A DNA stretch of 34,067 nucleotides from contig DKOR01000012.1 in NCBI GenBank assembly GCA_002470825.1, forward strand, positions 1-34,067. Direction: 5' to 3'. The notes below the pieces were generated by a model. The model searched no databases, was not told the origin of the DNA, and worked only from the letters and a program-made list of their open reading frames with translations. This DNA is from Thiotrichaceae bacterium UBA7357. Its GTDB lineage: Bacteria; Pseudomonadota; Gammaproteobacteria; Eutrophobiales; Eutrophobiaceae. The translations under genes were made by a program, and so were the position numbers. Of this stretch, positions 8,912 to 17,762 are shown in pieces; the first letter of the stretch is position 1; every line of letters begins with the position of its first letter.

Positions 8912-10211
8912 ACTTCCCGAGCTTAACCATCAACATCTTATGTTGGGGCTTTTTACCTTATTTTTATTTCAGTCATTAGTACATGCGTACGTGCCGCTTG
9001 ATCGTATAGTTGCCATAGTCAATGATGATGTGATAATGCAAAGTGAATTGGAAAAGAAGGTGCGCAGCATACGTGGACAATTACAACAACAAGGGACTCA
9101 ATTACCACCTGCATCTATTCTCGAGCGACAAGTATTAGATAAGATGATTGAAAATCGTATCCAATTACAGATGGCCGGCAGAACTGGCGTCAAAGTGGAC
9201 GATGAATTTTTAAATCAAACTATCAATAATATCGCCGCCGAAAACCAAGTATCCTTAAGTCAATTTCGTGAAATTCTTGAAGAAGATGAATATAATTATG
9301 AACAATTTAGAGAAAATATTCGTAACGAAATAAAATTAAGCCAATTACGCAAACGACAAGTTGAAAATCGAATTATTGTTACTGAAAAAGAAATTGATAT
9401 CTTCATAGCAAACGAAGATTTTCAAGGAACGAATCAAACTGAGATTAAGATCTCCCATATACTTTTAGCATTACCCTCAGAAGCCACACCTAATGAAATC
9501 ACACAAGTGCTTCAAGTTGCAACTCAAGTCCGTGAAGATCTTTTGTCCGGTGCAGAATTTATAGATACTGCAAAATCTATATCTAACGGAGCGAATGCAG
9601 AGAATGGTGGTGATTTAGGATGGCGTAAACTGGAAGATGTTCCATCATTATTCGTTGACCATATTTCTGATATGAAGAAGGATGATATCAGTGAATTAAT
9701 TCAAAGTTCCAGTGGCTTTCATATTATTAAGATATCTGATATCCGAAGCGATAAGATAAATATCGTCCAACAAACTCGTTCCAGACATATATTGATAAAA
9801 CCAAACGATCTAATTAGTAGCGAAAAAGCACGATATAAGGCAGCACTTTTAAAAACTCGCATTGAGAGCGGGGATGATTTTGGCTTATTAGCTAAAGGTA
9901 ATTCTGATGATCCAGGGAGCGCGATTAAAGGCGGAGACCTGGGTTGGACCTCTCCTGGTGCACTTGTGCCTGAATTTCAGAAGATGATGGATAGTATTGA
10001 ACTTGGAGAAGTTAGCAAACCTTTTAAAACTGATTATGGTTGGCATATTCTCGAGGTTTTAGAACGTCGTGAACATGATAATAGCGAAAGTATAAGACGT
10101 GGCAAAGCTAGGTTTGCCATCAAAAATCGTAAACTTGAAGAAGCGATGCAAAACTGGACTAGGCAACTTCGAGACGAAGCCTATGTCGAATATCGCTTAG
10201 ATGAAGTATGA
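8901..10211 (+). CDS. surA: periplasmic chaperone and peptidyl-prolyl isomerase SurA
   Basis: SurA escorts unfolded beta-barrel proteins, LptD among them, to the BAM complex. The 436-residue product has a signal sequence (hydrophobic LGLFTLFLFQSLVHA), the SurA N-terminal chaperone domain (starts VPLDRIVAIVNDDVIMQSEL), and two parvulin domains whose first strands are KISHILLALP and SRHILIKPND; both end with the usual SSGFHI or DYGWHI turn. The start is uncertain: the GTG at 8901 gives an N-terminus with Lys before the hydrophobic core and overlaps lptD by 11 nt, whereas the ATG at 8940 gives a very short, uncharged n-region. I prefer the GTG. Position between lptD and pdxA is the conserved one. 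Confidence 0.95.
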   Translation: MNFKLPELNHQHLMLGLFTLFLFQSLVHAYVPLDRIVAIVNDDVIMQSELEKKVRSIRGQLQQQGTQLPPASILERQVLDKMIENRIQLQMAGRTGVKVDDEFLNQTINNIAAENQVSLSQFREILEEDEYNYEQFRENIRNEIKLSQLRKRQVENRIIVTEKEIDIFIANEDFQGTNQTEIKISHILLALPSEATPNEITQVLQVATQVREDLLSGAEFIDTAKSISNGANAENGGDLGWRKLEDVPSLFVDHISDMKKDDISELIQSSSGFHIIKISDIRSDKINIVQQTRSRHILIKPNDLISSEKARYKAALLKTRIESGDDFGLLAKGNSDDPGSAIKGGDLGWTSPGALVPEFQKMMDSIELGEVSKPFKTDYGWHILEVLERREHDNSESIRRGKARFAIKNRKLEEAMQNWTRQLRDEAYVEYRLDEV

Positions 10212-11244
10212 AAAAAAACCACGTATTCTAATTACGAGCGGCGAGCCTGCTGGTATTGGTCCTGATTTAATAGTAAAACTAGCTCAAATTGATCATCAAA
10301 TTGATCTAACGATCGTTGGTGATCCTGAAGTATTTATAGAACGTGCAAAACATTTATCTCTCCCTTTAAAATTTCATACAATAACCGATACCAATATTTC
10401 CCAAGATTCATACAAACCAAATTCGTTAAAACTCATTCCTGTCAAATTAAGTGTACCTTGTTCCCCAGGTAAGCTTAATAAACTTAATGCGCATTATGTT
10501 CTTGAATTACTTGATATAGCCTCACGTGAATGTTTATTTAAAAATTATGATGCTATTGTTACTGCTCCCATACAAAAATCAATCATTAATGATGCAGGAA
10601 TTAACTTTAGTGGTCATACCGAGTATTTTGCAAAAAGATGCGGCGGAATGTTACCGGTAATGTTACTTAACTGCTCGAAATTACGTGTTGCACTAGTGAC
10701 AACTCATTTAGCTTTGCGAGATGTCCCTGATTCAATAACGACTGAAAGAGTTGAAAAGACTATCCGTATTGTTATCGATGAAATGAAGAATAAATTCGGT
10801 ATAAAAAGACCTAGAATTACTGTTTGCGGACTAAATCCTCATGCTGGTGAAGGTGGACATCTTGGAACCGAAGAGACCACAGTAATCACACCAGTAATCA
10901 ATAAATTTATAAAAAAAGGACATGCAATCACAGGCCCTTTACCAGCTGACACGGCATTTAGGACTTATATTCGTGAGAATACAGACGTATTTATTTGTAT
11001 GTATCATGATCAAGGACTACCGGTACTAAAAACACTTGGTTTTGGAGAGACTGTCAATATAACACTTGGGCTTCCCATTATCAGAACATCCGTAGACCAT
11101 GGAACAGCTCTTGAGCTTGCCGGAACAGGCAAGGCCGAGTGTAACAGTTTATTAACCTCGATAAACATGGCTGACCAATTAGCACGACATCAGTTAAATT
11201 CAACGGATATAAACAACACATCTAAAAGTGTTAATGAATTCTAA
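10201..11244 (+). CDS. pdxA: 4-hydroxythreonine-4-phosphate dehydrogenase PdxA
   Basis: PdxA oxidises 4-phosphohydroxy-L-threonine with NAD on the way to pyridoxal 5'-phosphate. The 347-residue sequence begins with the family start ITSGEPAGIGPDL. It carries the metal-binding histidines in SGHTEY, GLNPHAGEGGH and MYHDQGLPVLKT, followed by the C-terminal signature TSVDHGTALELAG. The first two genes of the operon concern the envelope; pdxA is linked to them only by conserved synteny. The ATG overlaps the surA stop region by 11 nt and the gene in turn overlaps rsmA by 11 nt. A sense of length and all motifs suggest a functional enzyme. Confidence 0.96.
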   Translation: MKYEKKPRILITSGEPAGIGPDLIVKLAQIDHQIDLTIVGDPEVFIERAKHLSLPLKFHTITDTNISQDSYKPNSLKLIPVKLSVPCSPGKLNKLNAHYVLELLDIASRECLFKNYDAIVTAPIQKSIINDAGINFSGHTEYFAKRCGGMLPVMLLNCSKLRVALVTTHLALRDVPDSITTERVEKTIRIVIDEMKNKFGIKRPRITVCGLNPHAGEGGHLGTEETTVITPVINKFIKKGHAITGPLPADTAFRTYIRENTDVFICMYHDQGLPVLKTLGFGETVNITLGLPIIRTSVDHGTALELAGTGKAECNSLLTSINMADQLARHQLNSTDINNTSKSVNEF

Positions 11245-12034
11245 TAATTATCGTGCTCGAAAACGTTTTGGTCAAAACTTCTTACATGATCAAGATATTA
11301 TTCGGCGTATCCTTGATAGCATAAATCCTCAAGGCCATGAACATATAATAGAAATAGGTCCTGGGAAAGGTGCGCTAACATTTCCGTTACTTAATCGTGT
11401 AAAAAAACTTAATGTCATTGAAATAGATAAAGATCTAGCTGCTAAATTAAGGAATAATATTGAGGATAAAGATCATTTAGTAATCTATGAGAAAGATGCG
11501 TTAAATATAGATTTTAATTCGTTTAAGTATACTGATTTACGTATAGTTGGGAACCTGCCTTATAACATCAGCACACCTATCCTATTCCATCTATTAAAAT
11601 ATCGAGAATGCATTAAAGATATGACATTCATGTTGCAAAAAGAGGTCGTCGAACGAATGTGTGCAAATAGTGGAAGCAAAAAATATGGACGTTTATCTAT
11701 AATGCTACAATATTATTGTGACGTTGAGTCACTTTTTGATGTTGAACCAAAGGCATTTATACCTATTCCAAATGTTGAATCCACACTTGTTAGATTAACT
11801 CCCCTTTCACATCTAAAACATAAACTATCAGATCATGAGAGTTTAAGAATCATAGTTAGAGAATCTTTTTCACAACGACGAAAAACTATTCGAAATGCAC
11901 TAAGAAAGTATCTGGATGAATCAACTATTATAAGTGCCGGTATTGAACCTGAAAATCGTGCTGAAAATTTAGAGGTTTGTGATTTCATAACACTCGCTAA
12001 TTGTTACCACCACGTGAGAACCAAAATTTTATAA
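11234..12034 (+). CDS. rsmA: 16S rRNA dimethyladenosine transferase RsmA (KsgA)
   Basis: RsmA dimethylates two adjacent adenosines in the 3' terminal hairpin of 16S rRNA, using SAM, late in small-subunit assembly. Motifs seen are ARKRFGQNFLHD at the N-terminus, the SAM loop EIGPGKGALT, the acidic ribose-binding VIEIDKDL, and the catalytic NLPYNIST. The frame can be extended to a GTG at 11228, but the ATG at 11234 starts at the family's usual N-terminus and gives the same 11-nt overlap with pdxA seen for the other junctions, so I chose it (266 residues). In many gammaproteobacteria apaG-apaH follow immediately; here 326 bp of AT-rich DNA and a TRAP transporter follow instead. Confidence 0.95.
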   Translation: MNSNNYRARKRFGQNFLHDQDIIRRILDSINPQGHEHIIEIGPGKGALTFPLLNRVKKLNVIEIDKDLAAKLRNNIEDKDHLVIYEKDALNIDFNSFKYTDLRIVGNLPYNISTPILFHLLKYRECIKDMTFMLQKEVVERMCANSGSKKYGRLSIMLQYYCDVESLFDVEPKAFIPIPNVESTLVRLTPLSHLKHKLSDHESLRIIVRESFSQRRKTIRNALRKYLDESTIISAGIEPENRAENLEVCDFITLANCYHHVRTKIL

Positions 12035-12360
12035 ATTTATGGATAACTCTGTAAACTTTTCAATAAGATTATTATTGGTAACTACAAACCAGTTCCCCAA
12101 AATAATCTTGAATATCACTTTAAATGATTAATTAATATATATGCACCCATCTTATTAATCTTTCAGATGTAAATAACTTATTTTGACTCAATTCCTATCT
12201 GTATTATCAAAAAGTACAGATTAATTTTAAATATAAGTCAATCTTTAGTAATAATTTCACTACAACCCAGAACTAATTAAAGATTTACAAACTCACTCTA
12301 TTTTTTCATCTCTTTAGTTTATACTTTAGTATCGATTTTGAAGTTAACAATAATAAATAA
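12035..12360. other. intergenic region between rsmA and dctQ
   Basis: This very AT-rich 326 bp holds no open frame of note and no tRNA or strong hairpin terminator that I can see. A TATACT at 12320-12325 could serve as a -10 box for the TRAP genes, but no good -35 accompanies it. It is the left edge of the block that separates rsmA from apaG. I see no repeat, integrase or tRNA remnant marking a junction. Confidence 0.5.
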
Positions 12361-12879
12361 TTGAAAAAAATACTAATCACATCCAGCTTAAAAATTGATG
12401 CGTTTACCGAATATATAGGTAAATGCACATCATGGTTGATAATCATTCTTGTTTTGCTAGTAGGCTATGATGTATCAATGCGTTATTTATTTCAAAGCGG
12501 CTCAGTCGGAATACAAGAACTAGAATGGCATCTTTTTTCAGTTGTTTTGCTAATCGGTACAGCTTATACCCTTAAGCATGATGAACATGTTCGTCTTGAC
12601 ATCCTATATAGAAGTAGGTTGCTAACTGATAAACATCGTGCATGGATTGATGTGTTCGGTATTTTATTTATTCTCATCCCATTTTGTTTATTGATCATCA
12701 TAAGCGCATGGCCTTTTGTCTTTCAATCCTATATACATAATGAAATTTCTCCTGACCCAGGAGGATTGACTGCTCGTTGGTTGATTAAATCTACAATCCC
12801 GATTGGCTTTTGTTTGCTATTAATTCAAGGGATTGCCGAAACTATAAAAAAACTAAGTCAAGTACTGGAAAAAGACTAA
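12361..12879 (+). CDS. dctQ: TRAP transporter small permease DctQ
   Basis: A 172-residue membrane protein with four hydrophobic segments (about 23-43, 55-75, 97-122 and 143-163) and the DctQ-family features ILVLLVGYDVSMRYLF and the conserved EL.W.LF and HVRLD patterns. Together with DctM it forms the secondary transporter of a tripartite ATP-independent periplasmic system that imports organic acids or similar solutes with sodium or protons. The start must be the TTG at 12361: an in-frame TAA directly precedes it and the next Met is inside the first helix. The Shine-Dalgarno is weak. The gene ends in TAATG shared with dctM. No DctP-type binding protein is found anywhere in the window. Confidence 0.88.
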   Translation: MKKILITSSLKIDAFTEYIGKCTSWLIIILVLLVGYDVSMRYLFQSGSVGIQELEWHLFSVVLLIGTAYTLKHDEHVRLDILYRSRLLTDKHRAWIDVFGILFILIPFCLLIIISAWPFVFQSYIHNEISPDPGGLTARWLIKSTIPIGFCLLLIQGIAETIKKLSQVLEKD

Positions 12880-14192
12880 TGACAGTATGGATAATCGTGA
12901 TGTTTATTAGCCTGATGGTCATGTTATTGCTGGGGTATCCTGTTGCATTTACCTTAGGCGCCGTTGCGTTAGTCTTTGGCGGTATTTTTCTTGGCTTTGA
13001 TTTTTTTAATTTATTACCCCTTCGTATTTGGGGCATCATGACTAACTTTACTTTGATTGCAGTTCCGTTGTTTATTTTCATGGGAGTCATTCTAGATCGA
13101 TCTGGTTTAGCTGAAGATCTATTAGAAACAATGGGAAAGCTTTGTGGAAAACTAAACGGTGGTTTAGCGCTTTCAATTGTTATAGTAGGTGCGATGTTAG
13201 CAGCAACAACTGGCGTTGTAGGTGCCACAGTTGTAACTATGGGTATTATTGCTTTACCAACAATGCTCAAACATAATTATTCAACATCATTTGCAGCTGG
13301 AACTATCGCAGCATCTGGAACTCTTGGTCAAATAATCCCACCGAGTATTATTTTAATACTTTTAGGCGATATTATAGGCGTACCTGTTGGACGTTTATTT
13401 ATGGGGGCAGTGATTCCTGGTTTTATGCTGGTATCTTTATTCATCGTCTATATTCTCATCTATGCGTGGTGCAAACCTGCAGCCGCCCCTGCACTTAAAA
13501 CTATTTCAAATGAGCTGAGTATTCTGAATATACTGACTATTTTATTACCTCCTCTTATCCTTATCTTGGCGGTATTAGGATCAATCTTTTTCGGTATTGC
13601 CTCGCCAACCGAATCGGCGGCAGTTGGTGCTATAGGGGCACTAGTACTAGCTGCTTTACATAAAAGATTGTCCTTAAAGAACCTAGTCGACTCAATGCAA
13701 CAAACAACAAAGCTAACATGTATGGTGTTTATGATTTTAATCGGGGCCACAGCATTTGGTCTTGTCTTCAGGGGAATCGGCGGTGATAGCCTTGTATTAG
13801 ATGTTATGTCTAATTTGCCTGGTGGCATATGGGGGTTCCTGCTTATCAGTATGTTCTTGATTTTTGTCCTCGGGTTTTTTCTCGATTTTCTTCAGGTTTG
13901 TTTTATTGTTATCCCCATTCTTGTCCCTATCGCTAATCAACTTAATATCGACATGCTTTGGTTCGCTATACTAATAGCATTAAACCTACAGACTTCATTT
14001 CTTACTCCTCCTTTTGGGTTCTCCTTATTTTACTTAAAGGCAGTCGCACCATCTGAAGTACGCATCCAAGATATCTACATAGGAATAATTCCGTTTGTAT
14101 TACTTCAAGTAGCTACGATAATAATAATAATTTTAATACCAGATTTGGTAACCTGGTTACCTGATTTGATGGATAACATTCACGGTATTTAG
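12879..14192 (+). CDS. dctM: TRAP transporter large permease DctM
   Basis: The 437-residue large subunit is almost wholly hydrophobic, with about 12 membrane segments. It includes family motifs such as LGYPVAFTLG, the GAMLAATTGVVGATVVTMG region, ASGTLGQIIPPSIILI and the repeat-half motif ASPTESAAVGAIGAL. An upstream TTG at 12810 would extend the frame into dctQ, but the ATG at 12879 in TAATG, after GGAAAAAG, is the natural start and gives the usual N-terminus. DctM carries the transport path; the substrate is not readable, since specificity sits mostly in the missing DctP protein. The gene ends 14 bp from the convergent aroE with no room for an independent terminator. Confidence 0.93.
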   Translation: MTVWIIVMFISLMVMLLLGYPVAFTLGAVALVFGGIFLGFDFFNLLPLRIWGIMTNFTLIAVPLFIFMGVILDRSGLAEDLLETMGKLCGKLNGGLALSIVIVGAMLAATTGVVGATVVTMGIIALPTMLKHNYSTSFAAGTIAASGTLGQIIPPSIILILLGDIIGVPVGRLFMGAVIPGFMLVSLFIVYILIYAWCKPAAAPALKTISNELSILNILTILLPPLILILAVLGSIFFGIASPTESAAVGAIGALVLAALHKRLSLKNLVDSMQQTTKLTCMVFMILIGATAFGLVFRGIGGDSLVLDVMSNLPGGIWGFLLISMFLIFVLGFFLDFLQVCFIVIPILVPIANQLNIDMLWFAILIALNLQTSFLTPPFGFSLFYLKAVAPSEVRIQDIYIGIIPFVLLQVATIIIIILIPDLVTWLPDLMDNIHGI

Positions 14193-14206
14193 ATATAAAT
14201 CTCAAA

Positions 14207-15067
14207 TTAATTGTAATTAAAATTTTTTTTTCTAAGCGCATTAATCATTGTAGTAGTCTCAGGTTTCACACCATGCCAGATTAAAAATGATTCCGCAGCT
14301 TGCTCGACCAACATACCCAAACCATCCATAACCTTTGCTGCACCCGATTCAAAGGCCCATCGCATGAAGACCGTGCTCGTAGATGAATACATTAAATCGT
14401 AACAAAAGGTATTTTCATCAACGATAGATTGTGAGATGGCGGGGAGTTCTCCAATTAAGCTTAGTGATGTTCCATTAACTATTAATTCAAATGGTCCTAT
14501 TTCTATATCTGAATATGAACATGCAGTTACATTGCACAATCCGGAGAATTTGTCTGCCAATTGCTCAGCACGAGAAACTGTTCGATTCGCAATAACGATC
14601 TTATAAGGCCGTTGATTACATATTGATTCTAATATTGCTTTAACTGAACCACCTGCACCCAATATAAGTATGGTTTTACCCTTAACGTCTATTTGATGAT
14701 TAATTTTTAAGTCATTAATAAAACCTTGCCCATCGGTAGTATCACCAAAACTATTTAACTCTTTATCAAAACGAATTGTATTAACCGAACCACACAGCTC
14801 AGCACGCTCAGTTAATGCCCCACAAAAAGAGTAAGCCTGTTCTTTAAAAGGCACGGTAATATTTAATCCAAGACCACCTTGAGATACGAATAAGCTAACA
14901 TAATCGTCGAATTTATCTGCGGGCACTTCTATCGATTGATAGTGGAGTGCTACACCGGTTTGTTTGGCAAAAAGAGAATGAATTAGGGGTGATTTACTAT
15001 GTTTTATCGGATTACCAAATACAGCATAATTTGATACTGAAGACTCTAACTTAAAATCATCTGTCAC
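14207..15067 (-). CDS. aroE: shikimate dehydrogenase AroE
   Basis: AroE reduces 3-dehydroshikimate with NADPH in the aromatic amino acid pathway. The 286-residue sequence shows the substrate-binding start GNPIKHSKSPLIH, the catalytic NITVPFK lysine, GDTTDGQGF, the Rossmann loop LGAGGSVKAI, NRTVSRAEQLA for NADP, and the C-terminal GLGMLVEQAAESF. The start is a GTG at 15067 with a poor Shine-Dalgarno; a slightly longer N-terminal leader than E. coli AroE results. It follows the two-CNB/rhodanese gene by 43 bp in the same direction and may share its transcript. Tail-to-tail with dctM. Confidence 0.95.
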   Translation of the reverse strand: MTDDFKLESSVSNYAVFGNPIKHSKSPLIHSLFAKQTGVALHYQSIEVPADKFDDYVSLFVSQGGLGLNITVPFKEQAYSFCGALTERAELCGSVNTIRFDKELNSFGDTTDGQGFINDLKINHQIDVKGKTILILGAGGSVKAILESICNQRPYKIVIANRTVSRAEQLADKFSGLCNVTACSYSDIEIGPFELIVNGTSLSLIGELPAISQSIVDENTFCYDLMYSSTSTVFMRWAFESGAAKVMDGLGMLVEQAAESFLIWHGVKPETTTMINALRKKNFNYN

Positions 15068-15110
15068 AGTAAACAGCTATAACAATGTTGTGGATTGAAT
15101 AAAATATATA

Positions 15111-16169
15111 CTAATCACTTGACCGTTCGACCAACCCGCCTTTGAGACAATGAACTTTTAGGCCTCGCTCGCTCAACAAATAGGCGCAAGCCGAACTTTG
15201 GCGACCACTATTACAGTAAAGAATATACGTTTTATCTGATTCCAGTGTTTGCGCCTTTATTCGTAACATGAAGAGTGGGATATTCATACTGCCTTCAATA
15301 TTTGCGTTCTTATATTCGCTTTCCAAACGAACATCTATCCAAATTGCTCCTTCATCTTTAACCAAGACATCTGCTTCTTCATTATTTACCCAGCTTAACA
15401 TCGGTTCTTTTAGTAGCTCGTTAAAATCTTCTTTAGATAAACGCATAAGGGAACCGTCCGTTATCATAGTAACGTTGGCATTTCTTTTTCCTTCTGAGAG
15501 TAGTGCTTCTTCTCCAAATGAGGCACCATCAGATAATGTAGCTAAGGTTAATTCTGTCCCAGTTTTTGAATTGCGTGTGACCTTACACTTCCCATTCTTG
15601 ACGATATAGTAATAATCACCATCTTCACCCTGCTTAATAACGACATCGCCAGACTTCATAGGCACTTCTTTAACACGCATGAATAATGCCTGTATATTTG
15701 CTGGAGGAATTTGAAGAAAAGCCTTGGACTGCAATATAAGCGTCATCCAATCTCCATCAGTTGCCTCTTGTTCATCACCTTCTTTAACTTGGATTTCATC
15801 AACTTCAATTCCTGAAAGTTGATCCCACGTGAGTAAAATATCTAGTAACTCACTATTAATTCGTATTAATTTTGAATCTACTTTAGCAGTGACTGTATGC
15901 TTTCTTGGCTGTTGATTTACAAGCGGATGTTTAGATATGTCGGTACCAGATAAAATTACAAATGTCTCTTGGCTACTTGATGAAACATCGACCTGGCCAT
16001 CTAGCAAATAAACAGATTGTTTATCAGTGTCCCCTTCTTCAAAGACAACTTTTCCTGCTTGAAAATCTTCAACATATATTTTACCTGCTAACTCTTGAAA
16101 ATTTTCAGTACTTAATGCACTTGGCGGGACAAATGATTTTAATATGTTTTTATCAATAAGATCAGCCAT
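15111..16169 (-). CDS. protein with two cyclic-nucleotide-binding domains and a C-terminal rhodanese domain
   Basis: A 352-residue soluble protein of three modules. Residues about 20-110 form a degenerate cyclic-nucleotide-binding (CNB) fold. Residues about 140-255 form a second CNB domain with a good phosphate-binding cassette (FGEEALLSEGKRNANV, Glu220 and Arg229). Residues about 258-350 form a rhodanese domain with the active loop CNSGRQS (Cys319) and the DVR of strand two. There is no helix-turn-helix, so it is not a Crp-type DNA-binding regulator. I infer that cAMP or a similar nucleotide might control a sulfur- or persulfide-handling activity, but neither ligand nor substrate is known. 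It is upstream of aroE and downstream of amt1. Architecture call is firm; function is not. Confidence 0.85.
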   Translation of the reverse strand: MADLIDKNILKSFVPPSALSTENFQELAGKIYVEDFQAGKVVFEEGDTDKQSVYLLDGQVDVSSSSQETFVILSGTDISKHPLVNQQPRKHTVTAKVDSKLIRINSELLDILLTWDQLSGIEVDEIQVKEGDEQEATDGDWMTLILQSKAFLQIPPANIQALFMRVKEVPMKSGDVVIKQGEDGDYYYIVKNGKCKVTRNSKTGTELTLATLSDGASFGEEALLSEGKRNANVTMITDGSLMRLSKEDFNELLKEPMLSWVNNEEADVLVKDEGAIWIDVRLESEYKNANIEGSMNIPLFMLRIKAQTLESDKTYILYCNSGRQSSACAYLLSERGLKVHCLKGGLVERSSD

Positions 16170-16209
16170 TTATATTTTTCCTTACACAAATGTTTATTGT
16201 CAAGCCATT

Positions 16210-16238
16210 ATTCTATCAATTGTAAGCGTTGAGCATAA
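16210..16238 (-). promoter_or_regulatory. possible sigma-70 promoter for the CNB-rhodanese gene
   Basis: On the minus strand TTATGC (16238-16233) and TAGAAT (16215-16210) are 17 bp apart, and TGA just before the -10 makes it an extended -10 element. It lies about 40 bp upstream of the ATG at 16169. The -35 match is weak and AT-rich DNA yields such hits by chance. Confidence 0.35.
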
Positions 16239-16439
16239 ATATTTAAATAAAAAAATCATTTTAAAGTGATTAACATGAAATATCGTTCCAGATTATGTAG
16301 GATGAAGAGTAATATTAAAATTAACGGTCGACGTATAAAAAAGTGATATTATTTAACTAGCCGAAAGCTAAACTGACATGACTCGCCTGACGATAAGATG
16401 ATTATGCCATCAAACGAGTTTTATAACAGCCCATATTTA

Positions 16440-17714
16440 CTACATGTTATAACCACGTTCATTATGCAGAACAAGATCAAGGCCTTCCGTTTCTTCATCT
16501 TCATCGACTCTTAGACCAATGAATATATCTATTAATTTAAGCAAACCAAATGTAATCATGCCACACCAAATAACCGTCGCGACGACGCCAATAGCTTGTA
16601 CACCCAGCTGAGATATAATCGAGTATGCTTCATTAGTTGTTAGGCCGCCAAAAGATTCGGCATAAAATATAGCGGTCAGCAGAGTCCCTAAAATTCCACC
16701 GACACCATGAACAGGAAAAACATCAAGTGAGTCATCAATCTTTAATACACGTTTTACATATTGTGTAGCAAAAAAACATACGACACCTGATATCAAACCT
16801 ATCGCAAGTCCTCCCATTGGGCCAACAAAACCGGATGCTGGTGTAATTGTTCCTAAACCAGCAACCATTCCGGTAACAATACCAAGTACACTTGGCTTTT
16901 CATATTTAACCCATTCACAAAACATCCAGGCTAACGACCCAGCTGCTGCAGATATATGCGTCACTGCGATTGCCATTCCGGCGCTACTGTCTGAAGCTAA
17001 AGCACTACCGCCATTAAAACCAAACCAACCTACCCATAACATAGAGGCACCCGCGACAGTTAAGGTCATGTTATGCGGTGCCATAGCTGTATTAGGAAAT
17101 CCTTTACGATTACCCAGAATCATTGCAGCAACAATCGCAGCAACACCCGCATTTATATGAACAACAGCCCCGCCAGCAAAATCCATGAATCCCATATCAC
17201 TCAACCATCCACCACCCCAAATCCAATGACAGACAGGTGCGTAAACCAAGACTAACCACAATGCGCTAAACCATAGTACCGCAGAGAATTTCATTCTTTC
17301 AGCAAAACCACCCACTATTAAGGCAGGCGTAATGATAGCGAAAGTCATTTGAAACATAAAAAATACAATCTCCGGAATAGTTCCGGTTATACTTTCTAAG
17401 CTAATATCAAATAACATAAAATTACCGGAACCAATTAGGTGGTTTATCGAACCACCATCACCAAAAGCTAAACCATAAACTCCAACCATCCAGAGAATAG
17501 ATACAAGACAAGCTATGGCAAAACATTGCATTAAAATTGACAACACGTTTTTTGCACGAACCAGGCCTGAGTAAAATAATGCAAGTCCAGGTAATGTCAT
17601 AAACAAAACTAGAGCCGTAGAAGTTAAAACCCACGCCGTATCACCACTATTTAAGTCCACCGCAAATACGATACTTGGAAATAAAAAAACTAATAACAAC
17701 AACACACAGCGCAT
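16440..17714 (-). CDS. amtB: ammonium transporter Amt (first copy)
   Basis: A 424-residue Amt/Rh family channel for ammonium in the inner membrane. The N-terminus MRCVLLLLVFLFPSIVFA is a cleavable signal peptide, followed by 11 TM segments. It keeps LPGLALFYSGLVRAKN, the first pore-type histidine in GGAVVHINAG, and the twin-histidine partner in VHGVGGILG. The frame can be extended to a TTG at 17744, but GGAGAG sits just before the ATG at 17714 and the signal peptide starts there, so that ATG is the start. It follows glnK1 by 48 bp; PII proteins bind and close Amt channels, so the pair is a functional unit. It differs clearly from the second Amt at 18546-19805, which has no signal peptide. Confidence 0.94.
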   Translation of the reverse strand: MRCVLLLLVFLFPSIVFAVDLNSGDTAWVLTSTALVLFMTLPGLALFYSGLVRAKNVLSILMQCFAIACLVSILWMVGVYGLAFGDGGSINHLIGSGNFMLFDISLESITGTIPEIVFFMFQMTFAIITPALIVGGFAERMKFSAVLWFSALWLVLVYAPVCHWIWGGGWLSDMGFMDFAGGAVVHINAGVAAIVAAMILGNRKGFPNTAMAPHNMTLTVAGASMLWVGWFGFNGGSALASDSSAGMAIAVTHISAAAGSLAWMFCEWVKYEKPSVLGIVTGMVAGLGTITPASGFVGPMGGLAIGLISGVVCFFATQYVKRVLKIDDSLDVFPVHGVGGILGTLLTAIFYAESFGGLTTNEAYSIISQLGVQAIGVVATVIWCGMITFGLLKLIDIFIGLRVDEDEETEGLDLVLHNERGYNM

Positions 17715-17762
17715 CGAACTCTCTCCATTAATAATGCAATTCAAATAGGAACTATCATTTTA

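Noticed and set aside
16422..16452. TTATAAC...GTTATAA repeat at the end of amt1 as a terminator
   Set aside because: It overlaps the stop codon of amt1, is AT-only apart from one pair, and lacks a T-run.
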